A stretch of 64,000 nucleotides of DNA from Pseudotamlana agarivorans (GCF_018860245.1 NZ_JAHKPD010000008.1:129821-193820), one strand, 5' to 3'; shown: positions 17,359 to 26,251, counted from the first letter of the stretch. A program made the numbers and translations. Notes: generated from the sequence alone by a model not told the origin.

Positions 17359-17440
17359 AATTATTTTTTTAAGTAGTATTTTTGAATTTACAAGAGCCAT
17401 CATTAATAAAAGTTAGTGTTCTACCAAGACTCTTGTTGAC

Positions 17441-17452
17441 GATACGCGTATC
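17441..17452. promoter_or_regulatory. perfect 12-bp palindrome GATACGCGTATC between divergent peroxide-related genes
   Basis: GATACGCGTATC is its own reverse complement and stands out in an AT-rich spacer. It is 83 bases from the AhpD-like start and 49 bases from the osmC start. Position and symmetry suggest an operator for a dimeric regulator controlling both genes, but no regulator is adjacent. Confidence 0.4.
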
Positions 17453-17501
17453 AGATTTTATAAAATGAATTTATTACAATAAACGAAAAAAAATAATAAG
17501 C

Positions 17502-17924
17502 ATGGCAGTACAGGTTTCCACAAAATGGTTAGGCGAGATGCGATTTGAAAGCACAAATCCTTCAGGACATAATTTATTTATAGATGCAGGTGAAGAAAAC
17601 GGCGGAAAAGGTGAAGGTTACAGACCAAAAGCGTTAATGCTTTCAGGTTTAGCAGGTTGTTCTGGGTTAGATGTGGCTTCATTAATTAAAAAGATGAAGT
17701 TAAAGGTTGATGATTTTAAAGTAGATATCGACGCTAATCTTACCGATGTAGATCCTAAATTTTATGACAAAGTGACCATGAGTTTTCATTTTTATGGGGC
17801 TGAATTAAATGAAAAAAAGTTACAAAGAGCGGTAGATTTATCGGTTGAAAAATACTGTGGCGTGATGGAGATGTTTCGTCAGTTTGCTGCATTAGATGTA
17901 CAAACCCATTTTCATAAAAATTAA
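17502..17924 (+). CDS. OsmC family protein
   Basis: 140 residues, normal for the OsmC/Ohr/YhfA family of thiol-dependent hydroperoxide-reducing proteins. The two family cysteines are present: Cys53 in GLAGCSGLDV and Cys119 in EKYCGVMEMF. The glycine-rich segment EENGGKGEGYRPK at 31-43 precedes the first. The proteins are cytoplasmic dimers. It closely precedes recJ (17 bases), so both may share an mRNA. Distinction between OsmC, Ohr and YhfA subtypes is not secure. Confidence 0.88.
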   Translation: MAVQVSTKWLGEMRFESTNPSGHNLFIDAGEENGGKGEGYRPKALMLSGLAGCSGLDVASLIKKMKLKVDDFKVDIDANLTDVDPKFYDKVTMSFHFYGAELNEKKLQRAVDLSVEKYCGVMEMFRQFAALDVQTHFHKN

Positions 17925-17941
17925 CTTTCAGAATTTAATTA

Positions 17942-19633
17942 ATGCGTTGGACTTTAAAACCAATTCCACCCTCAGAAAAGGTGAAATCCTTAGCAAGCAC
18001 CCTTAAAATTGAACCTATTTTAGCCCGTTTATTGGTGCAAAGGGGTATCGAAACTTACGAGGAAGCCAAGCAGTTTTTCAGGCCTAGTTTTGACGATTTA
18101 CACGATCCATTCTTAATGAAAGACATGGGTAAAGCCGTGGCACGTATTGAAAGTGCTCTTGAAAACAACGAGAATATTTTGGTTTACGGCGATTATGATG
18201 TAGACGGCACAACGTCTGTAGCATTAATGTCTACTTACCTAAAGACTAAACATGAGCTGGTTTACAGCTACATTCCCGATCGCTACGGCGAAGGCTATGG
18301 GGTGTCGTATAAAGGGATTGATTTTGCTTCAGAAAATGATTTCACCCTCATAATCGCGTTAGACTGTGGTGTAAAAGCCATTGAAAAGGTAGAATACGCC
18401 AAAAAATTAGGTATTGATTTTATCATTTGTGATCACCACAGACCTGGCGATTCGATTCCTGATGCTGTGGCCGTTTTAGACCCTAAACGTGAAGATTGCA
18501 ATTATCCTTTTAAAGAATTATGTGGTTGTGGTGTTGGGTTTAAATTAATTCAAGCTTTAGCCTCAAAAGAAGGAAAAACAGCCGAAGATTTAACCGAATA
18601 TTTAGATCTTGTAGCCACAGCTATTGGTGCCGATATTGTCCCTATTAATGGGGAAAACCGAGCGCTTTCTTATTTTGGTTTGCAGGTTATAAATAGCACC
18701 CCTAGACCAGGTATTCAAGCCATTTTAAAACAGGTGAATAAAACCGAGTTTACCATTACCGATGTGGTGTTTATTGTCGCGCCCAGAATTAATGCGGCTG
18801 GCCGTATGAAACATGGTAATTATGCGGTCACTTTACTATCTGAACAAGATCCTGATTTGGCCGAAAAATATGCAGGAGAAATTAACGATTATAACTTAGA
18901 TCGCCGTGAAACAGATAAACAAATTACTGAAGAAGCCCTTCAACAAATCGAAGCTCTTAAAGAACAAAACCGCCTTACTACTGTTGTTTACCACGAAACT
19001 TGGCATAAAGGTGTTATTGGCATTGTGGCTTCTCGATTAACTGAAACCTATTACAGACCTACTTTAGTTTTTACCAAGAGTGGCGATAAATTAGCAGCTT
19101 CGGCACGCTCGGTGAAGGGGTTTGATGTTTACAATGCCTTGGAAGCGTGCCAGGAACATATTGAGCAGTTTGGAGGACATAAATATGCTGCAGGTCTCAC
19201 GCTTGAAGAAAAGAATTATGAGGCCTTTAAAGCAGCTTTTGATGACGTAGTATCTAAAACCATAGATCGAAATTTATTGACTCCTGAGGTTCAAATTGAT
19301 GCCCAGCTGGATTTAAACGAGATTACGCCTAAGTTTTATCGCATTTTAAAACAGTTTGCACCATACGGCCCGAGTAATATGTCTCCCATTTTTATGACCG
19401 AAAATCTAACTGATACCGGATACGGAAAATGTGTTGGCGCCGATCAAACCCATTTAAGATTAACCGTTAAACAACCACAGACTTCTGCCCAGTTTGTGTG
19501 TATTGGTTTTGGACTGGGTGATAAGTTAGAGTTGGCTACAAGCCGCAAGCCGTTTTCTGCTATTTATGCTATTGATGAAAATGAATGGCAGGGTAATGTG
19601 TCGTTGCAGTTGCGCTTGAAGGATATCAAATAG
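17942..19633 (+). CDS. recJ: single-stranded-DNA-specific exonuclease RecJ
   Basis: 563 residues, typical RecJ length. A 5'-3' ssDNA exonuclease of recombination and mismatch repair, dependent on divalent metal. DHH phosphoesterase motifs: GDYDVDGTTS (residues 83-92), ALDCG (about 139-143), DHHRPGD (164-170), and the DHHA1 domain near residue 340-440 with SARSVKGFDVYNAL and FGGHKYAAG. A C-terminal OB domain follows. Confidence 0.95.
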   Translation: MRWTLKPIPPSEKVKSLASTLKIEPILARLLVQRGIETYEEAKQFFRPSFDDLHDPFLMKDMGKAVARIESALENNENILVYGDYDVDGTTSVALMSTYLKTKHELVYSYIPDRYGEGYGVSYKGIDFASENDFTLIIALDCGVKAIEKVEYAKKLGIDFIICDHHRPGDSIPDAVAVLDPKREDCNYPFKELCGCGVGFKLIQALASKEGKTAEDLTEYLDLVATAIGADIVPINGENRALSYFGLQVINSTPRPGIQAILKQVNKTEFTITDVVFIVAPRINAAGRMKHGNYAVTLLSEQDPDLAEKYAGEINDYNLDRRETDKQITEEALQQIEALKEQNRLTTVVYHETWHKGVIGIVASRLTETYYRPTLVFTKSGDKLAASARSVKGFDVYNALEACQEHIEQFGGHKYAAGLTLEEKNYEAFKAAFDDVVSKTIDRNLLTPEVQIDAQLDLNEITPKFYRILKQFAPYGPSNMSPIFMTENLTDTGYGKCVGADQTHLRLTVKQPQTSAQFVCIGFGLGDKLELATSRKPFSAIYAIDENEWQGNVSLQLRLKDIK

Positions 19634-19685
19634 TATTTCATTGCTGTATCTTGTAATTTAGTTTTCAAGCTTTAATAGAAAAGAG

Positions 19686-20591
19686 ATGTATAGATTTATT
19701 ACAATTTTTGTTTTTCTACTTTCAATAAACTATGGAGTTGGGCAAAATGGAAAATTGTTATCTAAAAAATTGGTCGATATTTCAAAAACCCCTATTTGGA
19801 ATAGGATTTCTGAAAACGACAAATTGCAGCCTGACTTTGATCATCTTAATAAGTTGAATTTTTACAATATCAATTATTTAAGTGATGATCTAAAAGTTCA
19901 AGGTCTTCTTGTTGAACCTAAAGAAGAAGGTAAATACCCCGTAGTTATTTTTAATCGTGGTGGTAATCGAGATTTTGGAAAGTTAACTATAGCCACTTTA
20001 ATTTTTTATACCTCAAAGTTGGCAGCACAAGGTTATGTAGTTATTGGAAGTAATTATCGCAAAAATGATGCTTTTGGTGGTGCTGAAATTAATGATGTGT
20101 TATATTTAACAGAAACGATCAAAGCAATTGAAAGCGCCGATCCTAGTCGTATAGGCATGTATGGCTGGTCTCGGGGTGTTGTGATGACTTATTTGGCACT
20201 TCAGAAATCGAATGAGATAAAAACTGCAATTGTTGGAAACGGTCCATGTGATTTATTCGAATTAGCAAAATTTAGACCTGAATTGGAAACGAAAGTTTTT
20301 GCGGAATGTATTCCCAATTACTGGAAAAACAGAGAAATAGAACTAAAGAAACGTTCGGCAATCTTTTGGGCCGATGAATTAGATTTAAATAGTAGTCTGC
20401 TTATTTTAAGTGGGCAGTATGATAAACGAGTAAACCCAGAACAAGCAGATAGAATGGCGGGTAAATTAAAATCTGTGGGTTATGATTTTAAATTAATGAA
20501 GTTTGATACAGATCATTATTTTAGTGATAAAAAACCAGAATTGAATACATTGATTATCGATTGTTTTAATAATAGGTTGAAGCATCATTAA
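19686..20591 (+). CDS. secreted alpha/beta-hydrolase, dienelactone/prolyl-oligopeptidase-like
   Basis: 301 residues with a signal peptide ending near residue 19 (LLSINYGVGQ). The fold is that of the S9 peptidase C-terminal domain without the propeller. Catalytic candidates are Ser162 in GWSRGVVM, Asp in GQYDKRVNP (about 244) and His in DTDHYF (about 280). NRGGNRDFG near residue 90 forms the oxyanion region. The natural substrate is unknown; it may be an esterase or a peptidase. It is 52 bases after recJ. Confidence 0.78.
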   Translation: MYRFITIFVFLLSINYGVGQNGKLLSKKLVDISKTPIWNRISENDKLQPDFDHLNKLNFYNINYLSDDLKVQGLLVEPKEEGKYPVVIFNRGGNRDFGKLTIATLIFYTSKLAAQGYVVIGSNYRKNDAFGGAEINDVLYLTETIKAIESADPSRIGMYGWSRGVVMTYLALQKSNEIKTAIVGNGPCDLFELAKFRPELETKVFAECIPNYWKNREIELKKRSAIFWADELDLNSSLLILSGQYDKRVNPEQADRMAGKLKSVGYDFKLMKFDTDHYFSDKKPELNTLIIDCFNNRLKHH

Positions 20592-20694
20592 AGGTTTTAT
20601 ACTAAAATATTTAGAAAACGAAGTAATACAAATAAAATAAATTTCAACCGTATCATGTAAGGTTAATATCTTTCTGGTATAAATTAAAAAGGAG

Positions 20695-20714
20695 ATTCCT
20701 GCCTTCGCAGGAAT
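20695..20714. repeat. small palindrome ATTCCTGC-CTTC-GCAGGAAT
   Basis: Perfect 8-bp stem with CTTC loop, eight bases before the MFS start, so it covers the ribosome-binding region of that mRNA. It resembles two other palindromes in this window (23058-23079 and 57426-57443) that share the TTCC[C/T]GC...GC[A/G]GGAA pattern. Confidence 0.6.
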
Positions 20715-20721
20715 TTAGAAC

Positions 20722-21990
20722 ATGGCAAAAAAAGATCCCTACGCAGCACTCCGCATCAAAGAATTCAATATTTTTTTAATGGTTCGTTTTGCTTTAGTTT
20801 TTGGTTGGACCATGCAATTTATAGTGATCGAGTGGGAGGTTTATAGTTTAACTAAAGATCCGCTATCACTTGGAGTTATTGGTCTTATGGAAATTATTCC
20901 AGCCTTTACTATGGCTTTGTTTGCAGGACATATTGTCGATCAAAAGGAGAAACGAAATCTACTAGCGCTTTGTATTGCGGCTTTTTCGCTAATAAGTTTG
21001 GGCTTGTTTTTACTAACATGGGATGTTATTGTAGCTGGTTGGGATAAGCATACAATTCTATATTCGGTGTATGCTTTGGTGTTTTTTGGTGGGTTTTTAC
21101 GTTCCTTTTTTGGACCCACCATTTTTTCTTTAGTGGCGCTTATCGTGCCTAAAAAAGTATATCCTAATGCCGCTACTTGGAACAGTTCGGTTTGGCAAAT
21201 GGCTGCCGTTTTAGGGCCTGCATTAGGTGGTTTTGCCATTGGTTGGATGGGCGTGCATTGGGCTTTATGTATTGTTTTCGGCTTAGTGATGCTGTCCTTT
21301 TTTATTTTACTTCTAATAGACCGAAAACCTGTTTTGAATCCGAAAATAGGGGAGCCCGTTGTTGAAAGTTTAAAAGAAGGTGTGCGTTTTGTATTCAAAA
21401 CTAAGGCTATTTTGGGCGCGATGACCCTTGATATGGTGGCCGTTTTATTTGGTGGTGCTATTGCGTTATTGCCTGTTTTTGCACAAGATATTTTAAAAGT
21501 AGGTAGTGAAGGTTTTGGGGTTTTAAGAGCCGCACCTGCTGTTGGCGCCTTTATTACCATGTTAATTACGGCGTATATTCCAATAAGTAAAAATGCTGGG
21601 ATGAAGTTGCTCGTGGCTATTTTTGGTTTCGGATTGAGTATCATCACTTTCGGATTATCATCTATATTTTGGGTGTCTTTGTTGGCACTGTTTTTCAGCG
21701 GAATTACCGATGGGGTTTCTATGGTGATTCGCCAAACGATACTACAAATTAAAACGCCGGATCATATGCGTGGTCGTGTGTCTTCGGTAAATTCGATGTT
21801 TGTGGGGTCTTCTAACGAATTGGGCGCTTTTGAAAGTGGTGTAACGGCTAAACTGATGGGTGCCGCTACCGCAGTGGTTTTTGGGGGTGCTATGACCTTA
21901 TTTACGGTAGTAACTACAGGTATTGTTTCTCCAACTTTTAGAAAACTTGACTTAACTAAAGATTTGGAAGCGCATGAAAATGCAGAATAA
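20722..21990 (+). CDS. MFS transporter (EntS/MFS_3-like exporter)
   Basis: 422 residues with about 12 hydrophobic segments. LMVRFALVFGWTMQFIVIEWEVY in the first helix region and the cytoplasmic AGHIVDQKEKRN loop (the MFS A-motif, about 73-84) identify the superfamily; the latter half has DGVSMVIRQTILQIKTPDHMRGRVSSVNSMF, a segment conserved in the MFS_3 group of exporters such as EntS. Substrate unknown. It converges on lpxH across a spacer full of short repeats. Confidence 0.87.
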   Translation: MAKKDPYAALRIKEFNIFLMVRFALVFGWTMQFIVIEWEVYSLTKDPLSLGVIGLMEIIPAFTMALFAGHIVDQKEKRNLLALCIAAFSLISLGLFLLTWDVIVAGWDKHTILYSVYALVFFGGFLRSFFGPTIFSLVALIVPKKVYPNAATWNSSVWQMAAVLGPALGGFAIGWMGVHWALCIVFGLVMLSFFILLLIDRKPVLNPKIGEPVVESLKEGVRFVFKTKAILGAMTLDMVAVLFGGAIALLPVFAQDILKVGSEGFGVLRAAPAVGAFITMLITAYIPISKNAGMKLLVAIFGFGLSIITFGLSSIFWVSLLALFFSGITDGVSMVIRQTILQIKTPDHMRGRVSSVNSMFVGSSNELGAFESGVTAKLMGAATAVVFGGAMTLFTVVTTGIVSPTFRKLDLTKDLEAHENAE

Positions 21991-22021
21991 TACCGGCTTT
22001 TATTGTTGAATTGAAAACTTT

Positions 22022-22056
22022 GACCGAAGACCGATGACGGAAGACTTGGGAAGACG
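22022..22056. repeat. degenerate 7-bp tandem repeats (GACCGAA-like)
   Basis: Successive units GACCGAA, GACCGAT, GACGGAA, GACTTGG and GAAGAC. They start 31 bases after the MFS stop. No coding sense was found in this spacer (21991-22287), which separates convergent genes. Confidence 0.55.
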
Positions 22057-22086
22057 TTGAAATTTTCAACTAAAAATAGTGTTCGA

Positions 22087-22108
22087 GCCTGCCTATCGGT
22101 AGACAGGC
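22087..22108. repeat. hairpin repeat GCCTGCCTA-TCGG-TAGACAGGC
   Basis: Nine-base arms with one mismatch and a TCGG loop. It has the form of short GC-rich palindromes scattered in flavobacterial intergenic DNA (family resemblance recalled, not searched). It may also act as a bidirectional terminator for the MFS and lpxH genes, although no long T run follows. Confidence 0.55.
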
Positions 22109-22119
22109 GCACTCGAGAT

Positions 22120-22200
22120 TGGATGCTTTTTCACAGCGCTTCACAGAGGTTTCTCAGAGGCTCACAGAGCTTTTTTTAGACACAGATTACACAGATTTTC
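22120..22200. repeat. short CACAG-based repeats
   Basis: The stretch TTCACAGCGCTTCACAGAGG, then CTCAGAGGCTCACAGAG, contains several variants of (C)ACAGAGG, and is followed by ACACAGATT repeated twice (22170-22190 region). It looks like decayed simple repeats without coding potential. Confidence 0.5.
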
Positions 22201-22287
22201 GCGCAAACCTTATGTTAGGCTCGTTTTTAACGAGTGCCGTCAAGGGTTTGTTTAATAATAGGCTTTAAATTTGTGAAAAGAACCTCT

Positions 22288-23043
22288 TTATTTATATGTT
22301 TCCAATGCCATAGTTTCACCATCAAAAACACCGTAGGTATAGTAGTTAATCCAGTCGCCTAAGTTGATGTATTTCGAGTTGTCGTTTAGGTCGATATTTA
22401 AAGGTAAATGGCGGTGCCCGAATACAAAATAATCACGGTGTTTCTCTTCCAGTTTACGCTTGCAATACTGGACGAGCCATTCATTGTCTTCACCAAGAAA
22501 TTTAGCATCATCATCACCAGAAATCAATTTGTTTTTCACCGAAAGATGCTGCGCCATACGCACGCCTAAATCAGGATGCAGCCAACGAAACAACCATTTG
22601 CAAAACGGATTGGTAAACACCTTTTTCATGCGTTTATAACCTTTGTCGCCAGGGCCTAAACCATCGCCATGACCAATAAAAAACGTTTTATTGTTAAAAG
22701 TAAATTCTTTGGGTTTGTGGTAAACGGGAATGTTTAATTCTTCTTCAAAGTAACCGTTCATCCAAAGGTCGTGGTTGCCCACAAAGTAGTAAATAGGAAT
22801 GCCAGAATCGCTAATTTCTGCGAGTTTACCTAAGGTTCTTGTAAAGCCTTTAGGGACAACGGTTTTGTATTCCATCCAGAAATCGAACATATCGCCAAGT
22901 AGGAAAATAGCAGCGGCGTCGTGTTTTACCTCGTCTAACCAGGCTACGAATTTCTTTTCACGAGGTCGCGAAACTTCAGCTGTTGGAGCGCCTAAATGAT
23001 TATCGGACGCGAAATATATTTTTTTTCCTTTGGGGATTTGCAT
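22288..23043 (-). CDS. lpxH: UDP-2,3-diacylglucosamine diphosphatase (LpxH-type)
   Basis: 251 residues. A calcineurin-like phosphoesterase that converts UDP-diacylglucosamine to lipid X in lipid A synthesis at the inner membrane face. All five metal-binding blocks are visible: ASDNHLGAP (10-18), GDMFDFWMEY (near 50), VGNHDLWMNGYF (near 88), GHGDGLGPGDKGYK (near 125) and FGHRHLP (near 208). The promoter -7 box lies so close to the ATG that the mRNA may be leaderless. Confidence 0.93.
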   Translation of the reverse strand: MQIPKGKKIYFASDNHLGAPTAEVSRPREKKFVAWLDEVKHDAAAIFLLGDMFDFWMEYKTVVPKGFTRTLGKLAEISDSGIPIYYFVGNHDLWMNGYFEEELNIPVYHKPKEFTFNNKTFFIGHGDGLGPGDKGYKRMKKVFTNPFCKWLFRWLHPDLGVRMAQHLSVKNKLISGDDDAKFLGEDNEWLVQYCKRKLEEKHRDYFVFGHRHLPLNIDLNDNSKYINLGDWINYYTYGVFDGETMALETYK

Positions 23044-23047
23044 GGTG

Positions 23048-23055
23048 CAAAGATA
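23048..23055 (-). promoter_or_regulatory. predicted -7 element of lpxH (TATCTTTG), leaderless arrangement
   Basis: On the minus strand TATCTTTG fully matches TAnnTTTG and ends only four bases before the lpxH ATG. Transcription would begin at or next to the start codon. An AATTCCCG/CGGGAATT palindrome sits immediately upstream, over the -33 region. Confidence 0.5.
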
Positions 23056-23057
23056 CT

Positions 23058-23079
23058 AATTCCCGAGCACGCGGGAATT
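23058..23079. repeat. palindrome AATTCCCG-N6-CGGGAATT
   Basis: Perfect 8-bp arms around AGCACG, in the spacer between lpxH and the FAD oxidoreductase. It overlaps the expected -33 region of the lpxH promoter, so it could act as an operator or as a member of the small dispersed palindrome family seen at 20695 and 57426. Confidence 0.55.
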
Positions 23080-23122
23080 TCGTTTTATTAAGATTTTTTC
23101 AGCTTTAAGCTTCGTTTTTAGC

Positions 23123-24766
23123 TTATTTGTTTTCTAATATTTGCCCAGATTTTATTAGTAAAGGCTGTAATTCCTTATAATTTACATCCTGTACTTTTAC
23201 TTTATTCTGTATGGCTAGACTTGCAATTTGGGATGCTGATTCACCAAGAATCATAAACACAGGTTCCATTCTAATGCTACCATAAGCCGTATGAGAACTA
23301 CTTACGCAAACGGGAACAATGAGGTTGGTGCATTCTGATGCCTTTGGTAAAATGGTGCCTTTATCAATTTTGTAAGGATGTGGTGGTTCAACGCCAATGT
23401 CTCCTTCATTTTCTACGTGGCCTTCGGCTGTAACATAGCGTTGTGTATTATGTGAATCTAAAGCGTAAGAGCCAACACCAATGGATGCGTTGGTATCAGA
23501 TTTACCTAAAACATTATGTTCTGTCATCACATAATCACCAACCATACGTCGTGCTTCTCGAACATATAACTGATGTGGAAAACCGCCATTATCTGTAAAT
23601 TCATCTTTAGGATACCCCCACTTTTGCATTTCTTCTCGAATCTTTTTAGGAACACGAGAATCGGTTGCAGTGAAATATAATAAGCCTTCTTGATAGCGAC
23701 GATGCTCAATTGCAATGGCTTTTCTTTCTTCATATGAAGCTTCAGGGTAGTCGTAATTCATACCAATATTGTCCATACTAAAAGGCCCATGGTTATTCAC
23801 ATCGGTTTTTAAATTGGGGATGCCGTCAAATTTTTGAAAAGTAGCTTTCCAACCCTTTTTATATACACGAGCGAGTAGCTCGTAGTCCATAGGGTTATAG
23901 TCTTCGGGTTTAGAAATAGGAATTCTGTTATGAGGAACTTTGGTTAAGCACATTCTAAAACAGTAAGCTTCTACGCGATGATCGCCGTCTCCATTTTTAC
24001 CCGGATTTTGGTTAGATATTTTAGCCAAGAGCCCAGACTCTTTATGTCTTGGACTTAGGTAAGGTGATATTTTTAACTTTTTAAAATTATGTTTATGTTG
24101 GTAAACTTCTTTTTGAACACCATTGTAAGTTTCGTTATAAACAGCATTTGATTCTCTACCTACATGATATGAGACCCCTGCAGCAGCCATAAGATCGCCT
24201 TCATACGTTGCATCAATAAAAATTTTGCCTTCAATTTTTTTTCCGCTTAAGGTGTAAAAACTTTTAATGGTTGTAGATGCTTTTATAATAGGCTTGTTGC
24301 GGTCTAGCCATTCTTCTTTTAATACTGTTATATTATTTTCTGCCACCCAAGTGTCAAAAATATGCTCTGCGGCATGCGGTTCAAAAACCCACATGGTTTT
24401 AGATTGTGTGTTTATTGCCGATGTTCCCTGGCCTTCACCGTGAAAGTCCTCCATGCTTTCCCAGTGCCATACCTTAATATCTTGATAATAATTGTATACT
24501 TTTTGGTAAAAAGTTTTTGAAAGTCCGCCAATTAAACGGCTATTTCCACTATCGGTATAGCCCAAACCAGAGGAGGAAACGCCTCCTAAATGTTTGTCGG
24601 GAGAAACAACAAGTACCGAGTGGCCAAGCTGTTTGGCTTTAACTGCAGCGACAATGGCCGAAGATGTACCTCCGTAAATTACAATATCTGCTTGGTGTGT
24701 TGTATTTGTCTGTGCTGTGCTGTTGAAATAGCATAGAACGATAAAAATCGATAAAATTGATTTCAT
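23123..24766 (-). CDS. secreted FAD-dependent oxidoreductase
   Basis: 547 residues. A cleavable signal peptide (about 1-18, ending STAQT) is followed by an FAD/NAD dinucleotide-binding fold: DIVIYGGTSSAIVAAVKAK (27-45), then LGGVSSSGLGYTDSG. This is the arrangement of the FAD-dependent oxidoreductase family often labelled 'xanthan lyase' in polysaccharide-degrading Bacteroidota. Near residue 200 FIDATYEGDLMAAAGVSYHVGRES and near 420 QLYVREARRMVGDYVMTE are family-conserved. It probably acts in the periplasm on a carbohydrate-derived substrate (inference). No sulfatase, lyase or SusC/D gene lies alongside. Confidence 0.8.
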   Translation of the reverse strand: MKSILSIFIVLCYFNSTAQTNTTHQADIVIYGGTSSAIVAAVKAKQLGHSVLVVSPDKHLGGVSSSGLGYTDSGNSRLIGGLSKTFYQKVYNYYQDIKVWHWESMEDFHGEGQGTSAINTQSKTMWVFEPHAAEHIFDTWVAENNITVLKEEWLDRNKPIIKASTTIKSFYTLSGKKIEGKIFIDATYEGDLMAAAGVSYHVGRESNAVYNETYNGVQKEVYQHKHNFKKLKISPYLSPRHKESGLLAKISNQNPGKNGDGDHRVEAYCFRMCLTKVPHNRIPISKPEDYNPMDYELLARVYKKGWKATFQKFDGIPNLKTDVNNHGPFSMDNIGMNYDYPEASYEERKAIAIEHRRYQEGLLYFTATDSRVPKKIREEMQKWGYPKDEFTDNGGFPHQLYVREARRMVGDYVMTEHNVLGKSDTNASIGVGSYALDSHNTQRYVTAEGHVENEGDIGVEPPHPYKIDKGTILPKASECTNLIVPVCVSSSHTAYGSIRMEPVFMILGESASQIASLAIQNKVKVQDVNYKELQPLLIKSGQILENK

Positions 24767-24928
24767 GGATGGTGAGTTAGAGGGTTAGATGCAGTTTTTA
24801 ATAAAAGAAACGTTATTTTATTTCCTTTTAGAAATTGCAGGTTGTAAAGATACTAATTCATTCGTTTCTTATATTCTTGTATCGTAAACCATCCAATAAT
24901 AACGAGTGCGACTTAGTATTAGGTGTTT

Positions 24929-25525
24929 TTAGTCTATAGAGGCATCCAAAACATAGGAGATGTCTTCAAGACCGAAATATGTATAAATTTCGGCATCAGG
25001 TTTTATAAGTAAGTGGTTTGTTTTAAATTCGGAATCTTTAAAAAACAACCTTTCAAGTACGTTGTATTGATCTAAATATATGTGATTTTTTGCTTGAGGT
25101 TCCACTCGCGATGTTTTGGTGCCAATTAGGAAAGATTGATAGCGATTAGCGTTGGTTTTTATCCATTTCCAATATTTTTTGTTTTTGGAGTCCCTGTAAA
25201 TAGCCTTGTCATTATTGCTATACAAGTGTATCATTGTCTTTATTTCTGGATTAAATTCAGTACCAACCATTTTTTTTAATAACATGTTTATTTGGTGAAA
25301 TTGAATTGAATCAAGTTTGCCTATTTTTTTATGACGATAAACCTGCTCAATGCGTAAGGTATCATTTTCAATAGTTTTAGTGTATATTTTTCGCTTGTCT
25401 AGTGATTTAAATTGAGCTTCGGTTATTAAGTTGTCTTGAAAGTAATACTGTTTTTTCTTGCTGAAGTTTTGGCTAAAACAAGCCACTGAAATTAGAAAAA
25501 CTAAGGTTGTTAAATTGATCTTCAT
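24929..25525 (-). CDS. secreted protein of unknown function
   Basis: 198 residues with a clear signal peptide (MKINLTTLVFLISVACFSQ). The mature part is basic and polar, with KKKQYYFQDNLITEAQF at the start, an apparent thioredoxin-like-sized body containing MIHLYSNNDKAIYRDSKN, and ending EDISYVLDASID. The QNFS...Y pattern after the signal is common in small flavobacterial periplasmic proteins. No catalytic motif was recognised. It stands alone between an FAD oxidoreductase and a gene-free stretch. Confidence 0.7.
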   Translation of the reverse strand: MKINLTTLVFLISVACFSQNFSKKKQYYFQDNLITEAQFKSLDKRKIYTKTIENDTLRIEQVYRHKKIGKLDSIQFHQINMLLKKMVGTEFNPEIKTMIHLYSNNDKAIYRDSKNKKYWKWIKTNANRYQSFLIGTKTSRVEPQAKNHIYLDQYNVLERLFFKDSEFKTNHLLIKPDAEIYTYFGLEDISYVLDASID

Positions 25526-25847
25526 AAATATGCTAAGCTTTATTGTGTCTAAATTATTAAGAAAATTAAGGGTTTTAAAGAAAATAAGAACTGTTTATTT
25601 CTAAAATATGGAAACTCGTTAAAATAGGGGCTTGGTGATTAATTACCTGCCAATTTTTTGGTTTTAGAACAAAAAAAAAGAAGTAATTTCAATTTGACAT
25701 ATCGTTTAATTGTATTTTTTAATGTGAAGCTTTTATGAGATAGTAGGTAGTTTCTAATCGAGTTTTTTTTCTTATTTCATTAATTTTTTTTGTATTAAAC
25801 AGTTTCTCAAACTGATGTGTTTTAAGAAGGAGTAAAACTTATAGGGC
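25526..25847. other. gene-free AT-rich spacer
   Basis: No open reading frame with support, RNA gene or clear hairpin was seen. The stretch is very AT-rich with several T and A runs. The promoter of the minus-strand secreted protein gene should lie near 25530-25570, but no good TAnnTTTG match is present. Confidence 0.5.
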
Positions 25848-26231
25848 CTAAACATCGTCGTTCACTTCAACCCAATACCCATTATTGTCTTGGAAGTAAA
25901 TCTGCTTAATTCGGTCTTTTCGAATATAATCTTTGTTTGGGGTGCCCAGCCAATCGGAGTAATCGATATTTAAAGTTTCTAGATGCTTTATAAAGGTATC
26001 TAATTGAGAGGTGGCTAGAGCAAAATGAACGGCTTTATTGGTTTTAATTTCGGCATCTGGACGCGGAATTAAGTGCAGTTGTTTGCCTTGGCCAAGGATG
26101 AGCCATCTTGTTTTTGAATTGGAAGCCGTATTCTTAATTTCTTTAAGCCCTAGTACCTTTTGATAGAAAGCTACAGCTTCGTTAACATCTTTTACGGAAA
26201 GGGCAATGTGATTAATTGAAAAATCTAACAT
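25848..26231 (-). CDS. VOC (glyoxalase/bleomycin-resistance fold) family protein
   Basis: 127 residues, one VOC domain. INHIALSVKDVNEAVAFYQKVLGL at the N-terminus gives the first metal ligand (His8), HFALATSQ holds a second histidine near residue 70, and WVEVNDD near the C-terminus the glutamate. These proteins bind a divalent metal and catalyse isomerisations or dioxygen reactions; the substrate cannot be inferred. A 20-base gap to the upstream lipoprotein gene suggests co-transcription. Confidence 0.85.
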   Translation of the reverse strand: MLDFSINHIALSVKDVNEAVAFYQKVLGLKEIKNTASNSKTRWLILGQGKQLHLIPRPDAEIKTNKAVHFALATSQLDTFIKHLETLNIDYSDWLGTPNKDYIRKDRIKQIYFQDNNGYWVEVNDDV

Positions 26232-26251
26232 TTTAAAGTTGTTTTTTACTG

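Noticed and set aside
20940..21647. Open frame of 235 codons antisense to the MFS gene, with a second 116-codon antisense frame at 21762-22112
   Set aside because: They lie opposite a clear membrane transporter; the translations have no recognisable domain and are best explained as shadow frames of the GC-richer MFS coding sequence.
22087..22108. Considered as a tRNA or CRISPR-like repeat
   Set aside because: It is a single short hairpin with no acceptor stem and no repeated spacing.
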